DNA of 53,303 nt, from positions 1 through 53,303 of the IMG/VR virus record IMGVR_UViG_3300030104_000911; one strand, 5' to 3'. How positions within the stretch are numbered: the stretch's first letter is position 1; the number at the start of each line of letters is the position of its first letter. This DNA comes from a virus. This document shows, one piece after another, positions 27,001 to 36,328 of the stretch. The notes under the pieces are model-generated. The model searched no databases and was not told the DNA's origin. It was given only the letters and a program-made list of their open reading frames with translations. A program made the position numbers and the translations under genes.

Positions 27001-30000
27001 CACTGGGCAAGTTGACCAAAAACCTGTTCAGGAATCAGAAGATAAAACGGGGGAAGATAACTTAGCAGATACTAGAACAGTAGCTGAGAGAGCTGCAGAT
27101 GAACGAGAAGCAGCAAAAAATAAATCTAAAGATTTAAATGTAGCTGCAGCTGAGTTTTTAAAATCAAAAGGCAAAGCAAGTAAGACTGATAAAAAAATAG
27201 TAAGAAAAGCAAACTTAAAAAAACAAGCAGATGATGCAGAGGTTGCAGAACGTAGACGAAAACGTGTAGAAGTATCAGGTATAAAATTCTGGAATGATAA
27301 TAGAAGTGCTATACCAGGAGCTTCTGCTATAGAATATCAAGGCTTTACAGAACCAACACGTAATAAAATTGACGAGCTAGCTAAAGATTCACAAAAAGCT
27401 GGTGTGTTAGAAGAGTTAAAAACAGTTTGGTTAGAAGGTTTTAACGCTATGATTGGAAGCGATGTAATGAATATTCAAGACTATGTTCAACTTCAAATTG
27501 ATACAATTAGAGAATCTAACGTAGCATTTGAAAGAGAAGCTGCTTACGAAGAAATACTAAATTATACTAGCTCTAATTGGATGGGGCCTTTTGCAGGACA
27601 AAATAAAAAAGCTCTTAATTTAGCAGAAGGATTTTTAAAAGAAGTTACTTTAGATAAAGATTATATTAACGACTTAGAAATTTTAGATGCCTTAGTAATA
27701 CGGAAAGCTTCAGTGCTTACAGATGCACAAATTAATAATATTAAATCTCCAGATGTAGAAAAAAGAACTTGGTATATATATGCAGAAGCACGAGGTTTAT
27801 TACCAACAATAGATAAAAGAAGAGTTAGCAAAACAGGTGGTAAGCTAGAACCATTTATGGAAACATCACCTAGTGAGTTAGATGCACCTAGCGACCCAGT
27901 GTTAAGCGATGAGCAAAAAGCTCAAGCACAAGAAGCAGATGTAGCTATAGTAGAAAAACTTATTATGGATTTATTAGCTGGTGTTGGCCCTAAAATTTAT
28001 AACAGACAAACTTTGCACTACGAAACAATAAATAAAAGATACGCAAAACTTAATGATGAGCAAAAAAGTACAATGATTAATGGTACTAGATTAAGATTTT
28101 ACTTTGATAAAAAAACTAACAAGTTAAAACTAGAAGAAAAACGTGTAGGTAATGAAGTTACTTATATACCTACTACAAAAACTGACGCTTTCAGACAAGC
28201 AAAACTTGAAAAGAAATTACCTGTTGCACAAAAAGAAGGTAAGAAAGAAGCTAGATTAAAAAGAAAAACAGATGCTGCAGAAGAAGCAAGATTAGCAGAA
28301 GAACAAGCACAACGAGATGCTGCAACAGAGGAAGATGTAATAGATTTAGAAAACGATTATAATCCATACGAAGATGATTTCGGTGACGATGGTAGTTACT
28401 TTAGATTTGATGGAACAGTAGCAAACCCCTTACCTAAAGGTAAAGTAAAACTTATTGCTAACCAAGCTGTTAGACAACTAAAAATAAAACCTAAAGTTAC
28501 TGTTGTTAGTAACTATGCAGATTTAGAAGCTAACTACCCTAAATTATATGAAAGAGCTAGAGCAGGTAGAGAACAATATGGAGATGATTTTGGTACAGTA
28601 AACGCTGTAGGTTATTCTATAGGTGATGAAGTAATTATATTTTCAGATTTTGTTAGAACTGAGCAACAACTAAAGTTTGTTATAGCTCACGAAACTATAG
28701 GACACTTTGGTTTAAAATCTTTAATATCTCAAAAACAATTTAATACCGTTATGCAAAAAGTATACGATACTGATAGCCATATTAGAGCTGTTGCAGACCT
28801 TAACATAGAAAATGGTATGGAAAAATTTGAAGCTATTGAGGAAGCATTAGCCGACGCAGCAGCCTATTTAGATAATAGTACTATTAGTAGAGTAATAAAT
28901 GCAATAAAAGTTTTCTTAAATAAATATTTAGGTACTAACTTTGATGCTATAGCTGATGGTAGTAGATACCTTATAAATCAATCTAGGAGATATTTACGTA
29001 CAGGAGATGTAGGTAATTATGTATCACTACAACAACTTCTTAAAAATATAAAACAACTAGAACAAGACAAAGTTTTTGGTCGTTATAATGCTGAAACATA
29101 TAACGACGGACAGCTTGATATGCTTAACAAAACACATGCACTTAATTTACAAACAGGTAAGTACGGTGGTTTTGCTGGAGCCCAACAATGGATAAAAGAA
29201 GTTTTTAGTAATAAATCTTTAGCTACAAAAATTAGAGACTTTAAAACTTTTGTAGACAGAAAAATAGAAGGCCTCCAATCGTTAAATAATTTAGCAAATA
29301 AAAATGAAGGGTCTCAAGTAGGATATAATGTATTGCAACAAATTCAAGCACAAGTCAGAGCCTATGTAGGTAAATATGCAGAAATGACTCCGATGACATT
29401 TAAACCTAATACTTTAGTACCGTTTGGTGATAACAAAGTAGAACCTGATACTGTAGAGATAGAAGACGAAGAAGGTAATATGGTAACAGTAGATAACGAT
29501 GCAGGACTAACTCCATTAGAAAGACAACGAGTTGGTGAATTAAAAGCGTTTGCTGCGTTACATTTAAGAAATAAATTTTCAGAATCTAAAATAGCTGAAC
29601 TTGGTTTAGATGAATTAATTATTACAAAAGATAAAAATGGTAAAACTCTAACTGAATTTGTATACAACGAAGAAGCTTTTCAAAAAATAAAAGAAGCAGC
29701 AAAACTAACAAAAGAAGATTTTGAAAAAGGATTTACAATACCAACTGCTCTTGATAAAGATGGTAAAGCACTAGAAGAACAAGGTGGATATACATATAGA
29801 GCTAGCACACCAGAAGAAACAGGTGAAGCTCCAGGGCAGTTTGAACCTTTTATTATTTCAGACAGAATATTTAAAGCTTACGAAGAAGCAACAGAAGTTA
29901 TGGCTGAGGGTTCTAAGGATGTGCTTGAAGCAAATATAAGAGGTGTTTTAGCACAAAGAGATGACGTTTTAAGTTCAATAAAAGATTTATCTAGCGAAGA

Positions 30001-33000
30001 TTTTCAAGGCAATCACATGCTTGCTATAGAAAATATTATAAAAAAATATAAAGAATTATATTTTGAAAACCATACTGTTGATAAAAGAGGTGAAATTAAA
30101 ACTGATAAAGAATCTGTGGCTATGGCGGATGAATTTTTAGCAAGAGCTCAACGTGCTATGTTTGAAGAAAAAAAATTACAAGACTGGATAAACCAAGACG
30201 CTACAGAAGTAGGCGTATATGAACGTGAAAATGCATCAGAAGAATTTGCAGATATAGTATCTGGGTTAGAAGATTTAAACCAGCTTTTAAATGGTAAAGA
30301 GTCTAAAGCATATGATATAAAAGATGATGTTTCAGCTTTAATAGCTTTAGATTTAGAAAATATGCAAACTGCTAAAACTACTAAAGCTTCTATACTAGGT
30401 GGGTATGTACCATTTACTAGACGAGGTGATACACAAGTAACAATACGAGCATATGCACTTGATGAAAATGGAGATATAAATGAACGGGTTCAACTAGATG
30501 ATAGCATAAAAGATAGTTTACCATATTATCAAACAAACGGCGTACAAGCCGCAGAAAGTATTAGAGATAAAATTAATGATATATTTAATCCAGCTCAAGA
30601 AGGTAAAGAAGATAGAAAATATGTACCTCGTAAAGTAAAAGACGCTAGTGGTGAAATGGTAGAGGTAGCACTTGTACCAGAAGTATCAGGTATTCAAGAA
30701 GGACAACCGTTTCAAAATGAAATGGATATATATTTATTTACTAGAAAAATAAGACAACTTGGGTTTCCAGAACCTAATCCTAAACAACGAGAAAATATAT
30801 TTAAAGAACTTAGCAGACAAGGAGATAGAGCTAGAAAAAGTTTAGAACGTTCAGGTAATCCAGGATGGGATGCAGATGTTTTAAAAAATATTGCTGAACA
30901 TTTAGAAATACAAGCTCATTTAGTAGGTAGAAATTACCATAGATATAAAATTGATAGCCTTATGGATAGTAGAAGAGGACAAAAATTATGGTTTGGTAAC
31001 AAGAAAAAACTTGATAGATTACATAAAGAATTAAAAGCTGCAGAAGCAGGAGATAATCAATTTGCTAAAGAAGAAGCCCGAAGAAAGTACGACCGCTACG
31101 CAAATCAGTATAGATATAGTGCTGGTTCTTTAGACCCTAGGATTCAAGGTGGCACAGTAACTGTATATAGAAACAAAGGTGTACTTGGTCGTGGAGAAAG
31201 AGAAGCTGTAGAAATGCCATTGCAAGCAAGAGGGAACGATTACAAAACAAGGTTTAGAAGTTTAATAGATTTTTATGCAAGAAATCCTAATGTATCCGAA
31301 TCAACTGAGGATTATATATCTAGGTCTAAAGCAGGACAATTCTTTAAACTGTTAACTGTTACTTCTCAATTAGGTTTATCTCCAGCTACTGGGTTTGTAA
31401 ACTCATTAGCCATGGAAACACATTCAGTAAATTATTTAGCAGGTTACAATCCAGAAAGTGGATATGGTGGAGGCTTTGGATTTATGAAATCACAAAAAGC
31501 AATGTATAAAGCCTTTACTCAAATGAATGATATTTACGGAACTCTAAGAAATCAATTTACTACTGAAGAACAATACGATGGAAGGAACGTAGACTTAGCT
31601 GGATTAAAATATGTAGAACAAATGGCTGGTGTTGATAAAGATGGAAACTTATTAACAAACAAAAAAGACCAAGAGCGTGCTCAAAGAATACGAGATAAAC
31701 ATGGGTTATCAGAAGATGAAGCTCGTGTTATATACGAAACTACAAAAGCAGGAGTATTACAAGCTTCCCAATATAATGCATTAATTGGTACAGCTCGAGG
31801 TGGTTTAGGTAATGTTAAGCTAGCAGAAGTGGTAAGAAAGTGGATGTCTATATTCTCATACACAGAACAACTAAACAGAAGAACTACTTTCTTAGCAAGT
31901 TATAGACTACAAAAAGAAAAACTTATGAGGGCAAAAAATGAAGAAACTGCTAGTGCAGAAACTATAGCAGAAGCATCAGCTTGGGCTCGTGACGCAGTCA
32001 ATACATCTCAAGGTGAGTACTCTATGTTTAACAGACCTGAAATATCTAGAGGAGCTATTACTAATTACTTAATGGTGTATAAACAGTTTATGATTATCTC
32101 TACTGAGTTAATGAGTAATATGCCAAGAAGTCAGAAGATAGCATTCTTAGCTATGCTGTGGCTTTTCTCAGGATTAAAAGGATGGCCTTTTGCTGAAGAC
32201 ATTGCAGATGTACTTGATACGTTAATTCAAAAATCAGGTATTAAAATGGGAACTATAGAAAAAGAAGCTAATGATTTCTTTGAAGAGTTATTACCTGGGT
32301 CAGCTAAGATTATTATGCGGGGCCCTCTAGATAATATAACAGGTGCTACCATGTCAACTCGTTTAGGTATGGGTGATATGTTACCATTATCAGGTATAGG
32401 TAAAGCAGGTGCTGATAATTGGAGAGAAACTGCAAATTTCTTAGGCCCTGTTTGGTCAACTCTTGAGTCAACGTGGGCTACAATGAGTAATGTAGCTTTA
32501 GCTACTGGAAGTTTAATAGGTTTAAATGATAGACAAATAGGTCTTGGAACAATCCTTAGAGAGCAACCTTTTGGTGGTGTTAGAGGCATATCAGAAAGTA
32601 TAATTTTTGCAATGGATGGGAACATAACAAACAGACAAGGCAAAGTTATATCTCGAGATGTTGGTATAGCAGACATAGCGTTTAGGTTTCTTAACTTCTA
32701 TCCAGCTAAAGCTAATTATCAAAACGATATAATACGTATGCACAAACAAACAGCTGATTATGCTAAAGCGTTAAAGATGGAATTTACTAGTGATTATGTT
32801 AAAGCAAGGATAAGAGGTGACAGAGATACAATGAGAGAAGTCGCACGAGATGTAGCTAGACATAATAAAAAACATAAAGGCACAGCTCTTGAATTTAGAG
32901 ATTGGAAAAAATCTGCTGATAGAGCGTATGATTCATGGAGTCTACCAGCTGCTGAACGATACAGAAAGTTTGCACCAAAAACCATACGACCTGATTTAAA

Positions 33001-33040
33001 ACGTATAATGGATGCGTACGGCGTAGAGCAAGATATGTAA
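24077..33040 (+). CDS. Giant 2,987-residue virion protein with HETIGH peptidase motif
   Basis: The largest gene in the window. Visible parts, in order: residues about 135-215 charged; 222-248 a glycine zipper (ALAGAAIGGVAGGPFGAIGG), a likely membrane or channel segment; about 560-1130 Lys/Glu-rich, with repeats of the EINxLKK type; near 1538-1542 a zinc-peptidase HETIGH motif, with a downstream glutamate in EEALADAAAY (about 1588) that could be the third ligand; about 2415 onward conserved stretches (GLSPATGFVNSLAMETHSVN, GYGGGFGFMKS) seen in giant phage internal proteins. The C-terminus is basic. It ends the late operon, so it is probably injected with the DNA. Proteolytic activity is predicted from the motif only. 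Confidence 0.78.
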   Translation: MVLKVGLDLPSNNTIARNLPSTESIAKGIESTPSLSELQLNNQALLANIQPTPETPDVLDSPQVFYSPSTRKMFVNGLMFDDDDAKTALQSVNQIKATPVKPSLDVATDWTRVSPQDYGSYIKGIKNPQAGRLFSENIDIGASNLKQLFGRASQAFGAEEFGQSLVDEATKELEKNEPFQREFANIKGGYIRDGDAEESHDAIDWFVANFGQQIPNLLESVVVALAGAAIGGVAGGPFGAIGGAITSLASRQSYKQAVIKAANKYQKDRKSLTAGERKLLREVSSLTAVAKLKTPRIFTVDSKGVAKKTFAKPDLDEAIKKGLPDAAAKVAARGKRQAQIGGALGATTLSSYVIGVGDIYGEQRETGQDNRLTAFLSAIPYAAFETLPEFVLGLRLFGVNPNKISKTLIDDGIKGKLKRGAARATKGFGVGAALEGATEVAQESLILTNTGQFNSRDPQIQKRLLNAFAAGAFVGGPIGGVANLFNRPSSDILNKNNQRTEPNDPLEFVDQQPSRKDRLDATRDERNELLRQQMKLPASAFTQTTEEINVLEKELNKKPAKDFPVAVLPEGTQLDLPGIETEAAAQTNKEINALKKLINKNKNKGDQLELDVGAPPIVETTTTDNKKTNKEINELKKQLDKKEKDLTDPVVADPVVTAPASGYAAGQTIQYYETDGSINTAEIKAVSETGATLKVVKKGKKKEELLSVENIEANPKDVNFILRSPGANIQGKKANELNLEETKNALTKLRDIYKEVINSKQKITGDLQRDITALRNRLEILKAEQKAEVNSDVLEEAIKTFTIFMSAPGVNLTTQEQQDLREGTIKLIQENNLDTIKKFNAFIRSDKFPRADDIRELDKTNKFIKDNNVDVNSEQFISEAQEVFGDMGPVLSRQFAAEQIIQQRNEQEGGTQDADTEQEATEVVTGKQARGSRTTTTGDNQETAIDTTKQDKLKKPVGKKTTGKKKLQAKKTEDATGQVDQKPVQESEDKTGEDNLADTRTVAERAADEREAAKNKSKDLNVAAAEFLKSKGKASKTDKKIVRKANLKKQADDAEVAERRRKRVEVSGIKFWNDNRSAIPGASAIEYQGFTEPTRNKIDELAKDSQKAGVLEELKTVWLEGFNAMIGSDVMNIQDYVQLQIDTIRESNVAFEREAAYEEILNYTSSNWMGPFAGQNKKALNLAEGFLKEVTLDKDYINDLEILDALVIRKASVLTDAQINNIKSPDVEKRTWYIYAEARGLLPTIDKRRVSKTGGKLEPFMETSPSELDAPSDPVLSDEQKAQAQEADVAIVEKLIMDLLAGVGPKIYNRQTLHYETINKRYAKLNDEQKSTMINGTRLRFYFDKKTNKLKLEEKRVGNEVTYIPTTKTDAFRQAKLEKKLPVAQKEGKKEARLKRKTDAAEEARLAEEQAQRDAATEEDVIDLENDYNPYEDDFGDDGSYFRFDGTVANPLPKGKVKLIANQAVRQLKIKPKVTVVSNYADLEANYPKLYERARAGREQYGDDFGTVNAVGYSIGDEVIIFSDFVRTEQQLKFVIAHETIGHFGLKSLISQKQFNTVMQKVYDTDSHIRAVADLNIENGMEKFEAIEEALADAAAYLDNSTISRVINAIKVFLNKYLGTNFDAIADGSRYLINQSRRYLRTGDVGNYVSLQQLLKNIKQLEQDKVFGRYNAETYNDGQLDMLNKTHALNLQTGKYGGFAGAQQWIKEVFSNKSLATKIRDFKTFVDRKIEGLQSLNNLANKNEGSQVGYNVLQQIQAQVRAYVGKYAEMTPMTFKPNTLVPFGDNKVEPDTVEIEDEEGNMVTVDNDAGLTPLERQRVGELKAFAALHLRNKFSESKIAELGLDELIITKDKNGKTLTEFVYNEEAFQKIKEAAKLTKEDFEKGFTIPTALDKDGKALEEQGGYTYRASTPEETGEAPGQFEPFIISDRIFKAYEEATEVMAEGSKDVLEANIRGVLAQRDDVLSSIKDLSSEDFQGNHMLAIENIIKKYKELYFENHTVDKRGEIKTDKESVAMADEFLARAQRAMFEEKKLQDWINQDATEVGVYERENASEEFADIVSGLEDLNQLLNGKESKAYDIKDDVSALIALDLENMQTAKTTKASILGGYVPFTRRGDTQVTIRAYALDENGDINERVQLDDSIKDSLPYYQTNGVQAAESIRDKINDIFNPAQEGKEDRKYVPRKVKDASGEMVEVALVPEVSGIQEGQPFQNEMDIYLFTRKIRQLGFPEPNPKQRENIFKELSRQGDRARKSLERSGNPGWDADVLKNIAEHLEIQAHLVGRNYHRYKIDSLMDSRRGQKLWFGNKKKLDRLHKELKAAEAGDNQFAKEEARRKYDRYANQYRYSAGSLDPRIQGGTVTVYRNKGVLGRGEREAVEMPLQARGNDYKTRFRSLIDFYARNPNVSESTEDYISRSKAGQFFKLLTVTSQLGLSPATGFVNSLAMETHSVNYLAGYNPESGYGGGFGFMKSQKAMYKAFTQMNDIYGTLRNQFTTEEQYDGRNVDLAGLKYVEQMAGVDKDGNLLTNKKDQERAQRIRDKHGLSEDEARVIYETTKAGVLQASQYNALIGTARGGLGNVKLAEVVRKWMSIFSYTEQLNRRTTFLASYRLQKEKLMRAKNEETASAETIAEASAWARDAVNTSQGEYSMFNRPEISRGAITNYLMVYKQFMIISTELMSNMPRSQKIAFLAMLWLFSGLKGWPFAEDIADVLDTLIQKSGIKMGTIEKEANDFFEELLPGSAKIIMRGPLDNITGATMSTRLGMGDMLPLSGIGKAGADNWRETANFLGPVWSTLESTWATMSNVALATGSLIGLNDRQIGLGTILREQPFGGVRGISESIIFAMDGNITNRQGKVISRDVGIADIAFRFLNFYPAKANYQNDIIRMHKQTADYAKALKMEFTSDYVKARIRGDRDTMREVARDVARHNKKHKGTALEFRDWKKSADRAYDSWSLPAAERYRKFAPKTIRPDLKRIMDAYGVEQDM

Positions 33041-33046
33041 AGTTTT

Positions 33047-33073
33047 AGGGGGTACCTAGGGTATAGCCCCCCT
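33047..33073. terminator. Hairpin between convergent arms
   Basis: AGGGGG (33047-33052) can pair with CCCCCT (33068-33073) across a 15-nt loop in the 57-base gap between the + strand giant gene and the - strand primase-helicase gene. Neither side has a T-run. It is the only candidate element for stopping the two convergent transcripts, so a weak bidirectional or Rho-assisted terminator is possible. Confidence 0.4.
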
Positions 33074-33097
33074 CTAGAAACAGCCTTCTCGAGCCTC

Positions 33098-35959
33098 TCA
33101 GACCCCTTCTTTTTTGTCAATTACCTGTAATTTTCCATATGATAGGTCATCTGCCTCCATATCGGCGTTTTCTAGTAGGCTCTGAAATCTAGGGTGGGTA
33201 AGATTAAATCCAATAACATAAGTCTGTGCTAACTTCACAGGAGTATCTTTACCAAGTGATGCTTTCTCTGACTTAGGAGTAGCAACCACATTCTCATCAA
33301 CGAGTTCTTGTTTGAATGTCTTGTAGTCAGCACCACGCACGGACAACCACTTTCTAAAATGAGTTCTGTCTACCATCATAGTCCCTTTATCAAATGGCTC
33401 TAACGCAGACTTGCGATATACATCTAGTCTTATTCTTATATCTCCTCTTGGTATTCTAGAGAAATCAGGTAATGACTTCTGACCTATGGTATGCATAACA
33501 GTAACAGATGTATCAGCTGAATCAGCCATATACTCTGCGACTAAATCGAATGCGTCTACTTGATTCTCTTGTACTGACCTACGGATAGCTCCTATCTGTG
33601 CAAGTACCCATTCAGTAGACTGCTCGTACTCAAAGTTTATCAGCCCCCACTCTTTAGCTAGGCTCATAGATAGGTCAGCAAGTATAATAGATTGCTCCCA
33701 GTATCTTTCTTCCCCACTAAACTTGGCTTTATATTTTTTATGAAAGTTATCTGTAGCCTCTGCTATAGCAGATTGGATTCCCTGTTCCCCCATCTCAAGT
33801 AGCTTTTTAATAAATACTTTACCAGCTTCACCATAATTAGAATGGATTGCGTCGTAAATCTTTTTACCTACATTAGTATTTCTAGTAAATACAGGCGTTG
33901 ATGGGACTGTCACTTCTAATAGCCTAGCCATTTGTGCGTCTGTGTCCAGACCAGATGCAATTAGCTTACTTTGTAACGACTTGTTGGTGGATACTATAAC
34001 AGGTGTAGCCCATGTCTTAGCGTCACGCTCTTCTGAGTTTCTATTAAGTCTTGCTTTATCACGTCCCTGTGATACCCAGTAACAAAAATCTCCGACTTCT
34101 TTATCGTTCATCATGGTTACTTCGTCTATGGTTAGCGGCAAGTTAGCGTATGTACCAAGACGTGAGAACAAGCTGTTCTGTGTGTACTTAGCTGCAAAGT
34201 GTAGCTTATCAGGGTTACCATATATAGATTGAGCCCAGTATTGAGATAGCGTTTTACCACCACCCGTTGGCCCATACAGTGATACTGTCAGTCCTTTAAG
34301 TCCAGTAAAGTTATATAGGGGTGCTGAAAATCCTACACCTAGTACAAACATATGTGATTTAAGATTAGCTTTCTCTAGTACAGATGTAAGATTAACCCAT
34401 TGTTGTAATGAGCCTTTAGTACTAAACATATCTGTACTACTCTTAGATACAACCGAGGCTAGATTAATCTTCTCCTCTGTAACTGACCCGTCGTCTTTAC
34501 GTCTAAGTATAGTGTTACCTAAAACAAATGATTGGTTACGTTCTTTCCAACCCATAGTAGAATACAGGTTTGTCATTGTACGAATCTGTCTCAATTCATC
34601 CATGTAAGTTCTTAGCATAAGTTGAAAATACTCCGTTTGCTTTTTATTGTACAATACAATCCCTTGGTCTGCTATAGCACTAGGAAACTCACGGTTTCCA
34701 TCAGTGAGATGAGCTTGCCTTAGTACAAGTTCTTGCCACCCCATATGAGGTCTATTCCAATGATACCTTACAGTTTCGTACCCTAAAGATTCATCATGTC
34801 CATATGCTACAGGGTATATATCAAACTTACATACATCTATATCTGTATCATCTATGGTTACTTTTATACCCTCTTTAGTTCTTTTAAATGGTTTAGGCAT
34901 AGGTATTGAATTAGCTATCTTATCAGGAGCTTCTTTATCTACTGGGGCTTCTTGATATTGCACACCTAATCTAGCAGGAGACCCTATCTTACCCTTATAC
35001 TTACAGCCTTTACATCCACTAGGTCTATTTGTTTCAAATTTTAAACACGTAGTAGGGCCTGAAGCAGACTCTCTCCACTGCACAAGTTTATTTATAGTAG
35101 CTTCTTTACTATATCTAGAATGCCCCTTAGACCACTGTATTGCCGTTTTTTCGGGGCTAACGCAGAACGCCGCTACTCCTATCATGCTATACCACAACGG
35201 CTCGTCTACTTCATTTTGATGGGCTACAGCCCATTCTATTTGTTTGCACTTACTAGAAACAACAGAGCCTATAGATGGTTGGTGCTCTTGGTTACTAGCT
35301 AGATTACCTAACAATGAGTTGTCTTGTAATGAGCTATCTTCTCCACGCATGTTTTTGCGATAGTAATATGATAGGCATTCTTGTATCACTGAGTTGTCAG
35401 TAGGTTTTGACGCTACTAAAACTTTAACTTCATTACCATTCTTAGGATTATGTGTGCCTATAGGCCTTAAAACTAAAGCACTGTTTGCTGTAAGCCCAGC
35501 GTCTATCTTAAATTCTTTGTCAATACAAGCTTGTTTCATAGCCTCTGCTAGTGGCTTCCACTTTTCAGGCTCCAATTCTTTTGTCAATACCCAGTAAACA
35601 TGTAGCCCATTACCTGAATGCACTATCATAGGTTTGGGTAAACCCATGTCTTTTACAAATTTACCTAATGCAATAAGACCTTCCTTCCAAGATGGATAGG
35701 GTTTATTTGACCCACAATCTACATCTATGGCTATAACTTTAGTAGCTCGTACGTTATCTTGTTTTCTATTTCCTTTCTGTTTAAATGCTGATATAGCAAA
35801 GTATGTATTATTATTGGTTTTATCCAACCTCTCACACACCGTTGCCAGCTCGTCTACCGTTTTAAAAAACCCTTGTTTTCTACCATCAGTATTAATAACT
35901 GTGGTGACATAGAATCCTTCTGTCGGTAGAACTTGCTGGAAAAATTCCAACATATTCAT
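33098..35959 (-). CDS. AEP primase fused to DUF927-type helicase
   Basis: A 953-residue replication protein. The N-terminal part is an archaeo-eukaryotic primase: catalytic IAIDVDC (D79, D81) and IVHSGNGLHVYWV (H113, H120), with an EFKIDAGLT segment after it. A Cys cluster (about 320-328, GCKGCKYKG) may bind zinc. The C-terminal half holds a Walker A GPTGGGKT (about 562-570) and a Walker B-like LPLTIDEV, in the setting of DUF927/VapE-like helicases. One protein therefore supplies primer synthesis and unwinding for the phage fork. It is the last gene of the leftward arm. Start: AAGAAAGG lies 8 bases before the ATG. Plus-strand frames opposite are shadows. Confidence 0.85.
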   Translation of the reverse strand: MNMLEFFQQVLPTEGFYVTTVINTDGRKQGFFKTVDELATVCERLDKTNNNTYFAISAFKQKGNRKQDNVRATKVIAIDVDCGSNKPYPSWKEGLIALGKFVKDMGLPKPMIVHSGNGLHVYWVLTKELEPEKWKPLAEAMKQACIDKEFKIDAGLTANSALVLRPIGTHNPKNGNEVKVLVASKPTDNSVIQECLSYYYRKNMRGEDSSLQDNSLLGNLASNQEHQPSIGSVVSSKCKQIEWAVAHQNEVDEPLWYSMIGVAAFCVSPEKTAIQWSKGHSRYSKEATINKLVQWRESASGPTTCLKFETNRPSGCKGCKYKGKIGSPARLGVQYQEAPVDKEAPDKIANSIPMPKPFKRTKEGIKVTIDDTDIDVCKFDIYPVAYGHDESLGYETVRYHWNRPHMGWQELVLRQAHLTDGNREFPSAIADQGIVLYNKKQTEYFQLMLRTYMDELRQIRTMTNLYSTMGWKERNQSFVLGNTILRRKDDGSVTEEKINLASVVSKSSTDMFSTKGSLQQWVNLTSVLEKANLKSHMFVLGVGFSAPLYNFTGLKGLTVSLYGPTGGGKTLSQYWAQSIYGNPDKLHFAAKYTQNSLFSRLGTYANLPLTIDEVTMMNDKEVGDFCYWVSQGRDKARLNRNSEERDAKTWATPVIVSTNKSLQSKLIASGLDTDAQMARLLEVTVPSTPVFTRNTNVGKKIYDAIHSNYGEAGKVFIKKLLEMGEQGIQSAIAEATDNFHKKYKAKFSGEERYWEQSIILADLSMSLAKEWGLINFEYEQSTEWVLAQIGAIRRSVQENQVDAFDLVAEYMADSADTSVTVMHTIGQKSLPDFSRIPRGDIRIRLDVYRKSALEPFDKGTMMVDRTHFRKWLSVRGADYKTFKQELVDENVVATPKSEKASLGKDTPVKLAQTYVIGFNLTHPRFQSLLENADMEADDLSYGKLQVIDKKEGV

Positions 35960-35981
35960 TTGATTACCTTTCTTGTTATAT

Positions 35982-36037
35982 GGGAGTAGCTGGAAAAACT
36001 GAAATCTACTAAAGCAAAAACCAACTACCCCTTTTTT
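35982..36037 (+). terminator. Hairpin with T-run upstream of the primase gene
   Basis: GGGAGTAGCTGG (35982-35993) pairs imperfectly with CCAACTACCCC (36021-36031; one bulge, one mismatch), and six T residues follow on the + strand. In that direction it has terminator form and could stop transcripts coming from the convergent late arm. Read on the - strand it lies in the 84-base leader of the primase gene and could fold there as a regulatory structure. Confidence 0.35.
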
Positions 36038-36043
36038 AATATA

Positions 36044-36328
36044 CTATTTCTTTTTCTCTAAAACCTCAAGAAGCTCTTTGAATCTATCTTTCTGTTCTAG
36101 TGCGATAATGTTAGGCTGAGGCCACCCATTCTCCATAACTTTTAACAAATTTCTTAGAGTACTTATAACTCTATCGTGATTTTTTTTACGGACAGGCTTT
36201 CCTTTTATCCATCCGTAATATGTCATGCGAGATATAGTAAACAACTCAGCCATATTACTGGTCGTAAGTAACATATGCTTTCTTAGAGCTTCAACTTTTT
36301 TAAAGTCTAATGGAGCTCTGTTAGTCAT
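36044..36328 (-). CDS. Small helix-turn-helix DNA-binding protein
   Basis: A 94-residue protein. Residues about 10-40 give a helix-turn-helix: VEALRKHMLLTTSNMAELF, then TISRMTYYGWIKGKP as recognition helix and wing. The C-terminal half is a charged helix. I chose ATG 36328 over the upstream TTG at 36340 because GGAG stands seven bases before it. It overlaps the SSB gene by eight bases. Small HTH proteins placed before the primase gene could regulate the early arm or bind the origin. It is not a lambda-type repressor as far as can be seen. Confidence 0.68.
   Translation of the reverse strand: MTNRAPLDFKKVEALRKHMLLTTSNMAELFTISRMTYYGWIKGKPVRKKNHDRVISTLRNLLKVMENGWPQPNIIALEQKDRFKELLEVLEKKK

Noticed and set aside
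26727-27065. Frame of 112 codons on the + strand inside the giant gene, Lys-rich
   Set aside because: The giant gene is continuous through the region and no ribosome site precedes the frame; a Lys-rich shadow of A-rich codons.
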